Source: JAAEPI01 sp965212145
GTDB lineage: Bacteria > Bacteroidota > Bacteroidia > Cytophagales > Cyclobacteriaceae
NCBI GenBank assembly: GCA_965212145.1
Contig: CBDBUY010000004.1
Location: 558,001-622,000, forward strand
DNA length: 64,000 bases
Direction: 5' to 3'
Both the position numbers and the translations under genes were made by a program. Within the stretch, counting starts at the first letter, position 1. Each line of letters opens with the position of its first letter. The notes under the pieces are model-generated. The model saw only the letters and a program-made list of their open reading frames with translations, was not told the origin of the DNA and searched no databases. This document shows, one piece after another, positions 61,751 through 64,000 of the stretch.

Positions 61751-62923
61751 TCAGTTCAGAAACTCATAAATTCCGGCAACACCTTGACCACCACCTACAC
61801 AAGCGGTGACCATGCCATACTTAGACTTTCTTCTTCTCATTTCATTAAATAATTGAATGGATAGTTTCGCACCAGTACAACCAAGAGGGTGTCCTAAGGC
61901 AATTGCTCCGCCATTCACATTTAATTTCTCGGTATCAAGATCGAGTCCTTTGATTACTCCTAAAGACTGAGCTGCAAAAGCTTCGTTCAATTCAATCAAA
62001 TCAAGATCATCTTGTTTCAGACCAGCCTGCTTCAACGCTTTCGGCACTGCGTCAACTGGTCCAATTCCCATTATTCTAGGATCAACTCCAGCGGTCGAGT
62101 AGCTAACCATTTGAGCGATTGGCTCAAGGTTATGTTCTTTCACCATCTTCTCGCTCATGACCATCACAAAGGCAGCACCATCTGAAGTTGGGGAAGAATT
62201 TCCTGCTGTCACCTGTCCACCCTGTTTGAAGGCAGGTCTCAGCTTTGACAGCCCATCGAGTGTTGTCTCAGGTCGCACACATTCGTCCGTGTCTACCGTG
62301 AATTCTCGTTTCTTCCTTTTGCCATCTTCCAGATAGGTTTCTTCCACCGTGACGGGAACTATTTCATCTTTGAATTTTCCATCAGCAATGGCCTTGGCGG
62401 CTTTTTGATGAGATTTTAGTGCAAACTCATTGGCATCATCAGCAGATATATCAAAATCCTTTGCCACTTCTTCGGCGGTTAATCCCATATTCAAATAATA
62501 CTCCGGATGCTTCTCAGCAATGTTCCAGTTTAGAGCAGCCTTGTAACCCATCATCGGAACTAATGACATGGATTCCGTACCACCAGCAATAATGCAATCA
62601 GCTGTTCCGGAATGAACTCTGGCACATGCCAAATGAATTGCCTCAAGCCCGCTACCGCAGTAACGATTAATAATCATTCCTGGTACCGAAACCGGTAAAG
62701 CCAAGAGTGAAATATATCGACCCATCTGAAGCCCTTGTTCCGCTTCCGGAATCGCATTTCCAACAATGAGATCATCGACTCTGGTCGCATCAAATCCATC
62801 GACTGATCCGACGAGATGCTTGATCACATCAGCCGCCAAATCATCAGGTCGGTAAAATCTAAATCCGCCCTTTTTTGCTCGGCCAACTGCCGATCTATAT
62901 CCTGCTACGATGTATGCATTCAT
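61751..62923 (-). CDS. fadA: Acetyl-CoA C-acyltransferase (thiolase)
   Basis: The 390-residue protein has the degradative thiolase active-site set: Cys89 (NRYCGSG, acyl acceptor), the GHPLGCTGA motif with His345, and Cys375 (CVGGGQG). The length and the QGLQMGRY and NEAFAAQSLG segments are typical. It cleaves 3-ketoacyl-CoA to acetyl-CoA in beta-oxidation. It lies 12 bp after the FadB-like gene on the same strand, so the two form the trifunctional operon. Confidence 0.93.
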   Translation of the reverse strand: MNAYIVAGYRSAVGRAKKGGFRFYRPDDLAADVIKHLVGSVDGFDATRVDDLIVGNAIPEAEQGLQMGRYISLLALPVSVPGMIINRYCGSGLEAIHLACARVHSGTADCIIAGGTESMSLVPMMGYKAALNWNIAEKHPEYYLNMGLTAEEVAKDFDISADDANEFALKSHQKAAKAIADGKFKDEIVPVTVEETYLEDGKRKKREFTVDTDECVRPETTLDGLSKLRPAFKQGGQVTAGNSSPTSDGAAFVMVMSEKMVKEHNLEPIAQMVSYSTAGVDPRIMGIGPVDAVPKALKQAGLKQDDLDLIELNEAFAAQSLGVIKGLDLDTEKLNVNGGAIALGHPLGCTGAKLSIQLFNEMRRRKSKYGMVTACVGGGQGVAGIYEFLN

Positions 62924-62935
62924 ATCTTTAAATTT

Positions 62936-64000
62936 TTAATTTCTCAATGGTTTTCCTTTGAAGATCACGCTCTGGATTCTTTCCAGCGTTTTTTGCTCAC
63001 CGCAAAGACTCAGGAATGCTTCTCTCTCCAGGTCTAGTAAATATTGCTCAGAGACTTCAGCAGGGGCTGATAGGTCTCCACCAGCCATCACGAATGACAG
63101 TTTGCTCGCTATCTTCGCATCATGCTCAGAGATGTAATTGCCGTAAAGCATTCCGGTAATCCCAGCCTCAAACATCGCCATAGCCGTGCGACCATGTACT
63201 TTGATGTCCGTCCTTTCAATTGGTTGAGTGTAACCGGCATCATACAACTCAGTCACTCGCTCACGTGCATCCGTAAGCAATCGGCTCCTATTCATTGTGA
63301 AAGAATCGCCTGCCTTGATGATATTCATCTCACGAGCTTCCTCTGCTGAGGTCGCCACTTTCGCGGTAGCGATATTCATAAAATACTTTTGAAGCGTGTT
63401 TAGTTCAGGATCGCCTGCATCATATTCATCCGATGCTCTGAGAACAAACTCTTTCGTTCCACCTCCACCAGGGATCACACCAACACCTACTTCAACCAAA
63501 CCAATGTACGTTTCAGCATGTGCCTGGATAGCATCACAATGAAGTGACAACTCACAGCCTCCGCCTAATGCCAATCCTGCAGGAGCCGAAACAATCGGCA
63601 CACTGGAGAATCTAGCTCGCGTCATGGTGTTTTGGAACTGACGAGTCATCATTTCGATCTCGTCAAACTCCTGATCCACAGCGAACATAAACAGCATGGC
63701 TAGGTTTGCTCCGGCCGAGAAATTCTGACCTTCATTACCGATCACGAGTCCCTTGAATCCTTCTTCCGCTTTCTGAATCGCCGTGTTGATTCCCTCAATC
63801 ACTTCAGCACCAATCGAGTTCATCTTGGTGTGGAATTCCAGTCCAAGTACCTCTTCGCCTATATCATAAAGAGTAGCACCTTCGTTCTCCCAAACGATAT
63901 TGTTGGATTTCAATGCATCCAAAATCACCAATCCTTCAGTTCCTGGGATTACTTTATATGATTTGGATTCAACGTCGTAATACTGCTTTTTACCGTTTTC
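62936..64000 (-). CDS. FadB/FadJ-like 3-hydroxyacyl-CoA dehydrogenase/enoyl-CoA hydratase, C-terminal part
   Basis: The frame is open to the right edge (first full codon at 63998-64000), so the gene is truncated there. The visible 354 residues hold the enoyl-CoA hydratase (crotonase) fold. GNEGQNFSAGANLAML has the oxyanion-hole region, and PAGLALGGGCELSLHCD has the second conserved loop. In Bacteroidota homologues of ~800 residues this hydratase part follows an N-terminal NAD-binding dehydrogenase domain, which is expected outside the window. It lies directly upstream of fadA in one operon for fatty-acid beta-oxidation. Confidence 0.9.
   Translation of the reverse strand, partial: ENGKKQYYDVESKSYKVIPGTEGLVILDALKSNNIVWENEGATLYDIGEEVLGLEFHTKMNSIGAEVIEGINTAIQKAEEGFKGLVIGNEGQNFSAGANLAMLFMFAVDQEFDEIEMMTRQFQNTMTRARFSSVPIVSAPAGLALGGGCELSLHCDAIQAHAETYIGLVEVGVGVIPGGGGTKEFVLRASDEYDAGDPELNTLQKYFMNIATAKVATSAEEAREMNIIKAGDSFTMNRSRLLTDARERVTELYDAGYTQPIERTDIKVHGRTAMAMFEAGITGMLYGNYISEHDAKIASKLSFVMAGGDLSAPAEVSEQYLLDLEREAFLSLCGEQKTLERIQSVIFKGKPLRN

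Overview
The window looks like chromosomal DNA of a marine-type Bacteroidota, most likely of the order Cytophagales. The evidence is a type IX secretion (T9SS) C-terminal sorting domain, a GldL-like membrane protein, Bacteroidota-style intergenic repeats, a CASTOR/POLLUX-type channel, a GroES-like protein outside any groEL operon, and near absence of Shine-Dalgarno sites. Genes at both ends are cut by the window: an outer-membrane beta-barrel protein on the left and the enoyl-CoA hydratase half of a FadB/FadJ-type protein on the right.

Layout. 1-2115 (minus): truncated beta-barrel protein, GroES-like protein, RmuC. 2268-3097 (plus): a low-GC pair of overlapping unknown genes. 3098-4557 and 4924-5268: dispersed and tandem intergenic repeats flanking a GldL-like four-helix protein. 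5269-6213 (minus): CPBP-type membrane protein lacking one catalytic Glu. 6236-10863 (plus): a tightly overlapping six-gene operon of an NRDE/TANGO2 protein, an atypical Nramp-like transporter, the 5-oxoprolinase subunits PxpA, PxpB and PxpC, and a small lipoprotein. 10937-45673 (minus): one uninterrupted gene of 11,578 codons, more than half the window. It encodes a secreted mosaic of about 22 LamG-like jelly rolls, Ig/FN3-like modules, two beta-solenoids, propellers, PNGGE repeats, leucine-rich repeats and a T9SS sorting domain. Upstream on the same strand are a beta-helix lipoprotein, prfA and tag.

49002-55288 holds housekeeping and metabolic genes: an exported unknown, arylamine N-acetyltransferase, two tandem TerB-like paralogues, an SDR, a Na+/Ca2+ exchanger family protein, a Rieske protein and a class V aminotransferase-fold enzyme. 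55285-59190 (mostly minus) holds two very small membrane ORFs, gdhA, a small frameshifted ORF and a frameshifted CASTOR/POLLUX-type channel. 59382-61416 holds a methyltransferase divergent from a reduced histidine kinase and response regulator pair. 61751-64000 (minus) is a fatty-acid beta-oxidation operon (thiolase plus FadB/FadJ-like).

How the genes work together. The PxpABC operon should hydrolyse 5-oxoproline to glutamate, probably with its own transporter, and glutamate dehydrogenase lies elsewhere in the window. The thiolase and FadB-like protein form the trifunctional beta-oxidation set. The giant protein and the beta-helix lipoprotein are cell-surface products; the former should leave the cell through the T9SS. 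The most unusual items are the giant gene with its internal duplications and a recurrent ~150-residue module I cannot name, and two A7-run frameshifts about 640 bp apart that are both restored by removing one A.
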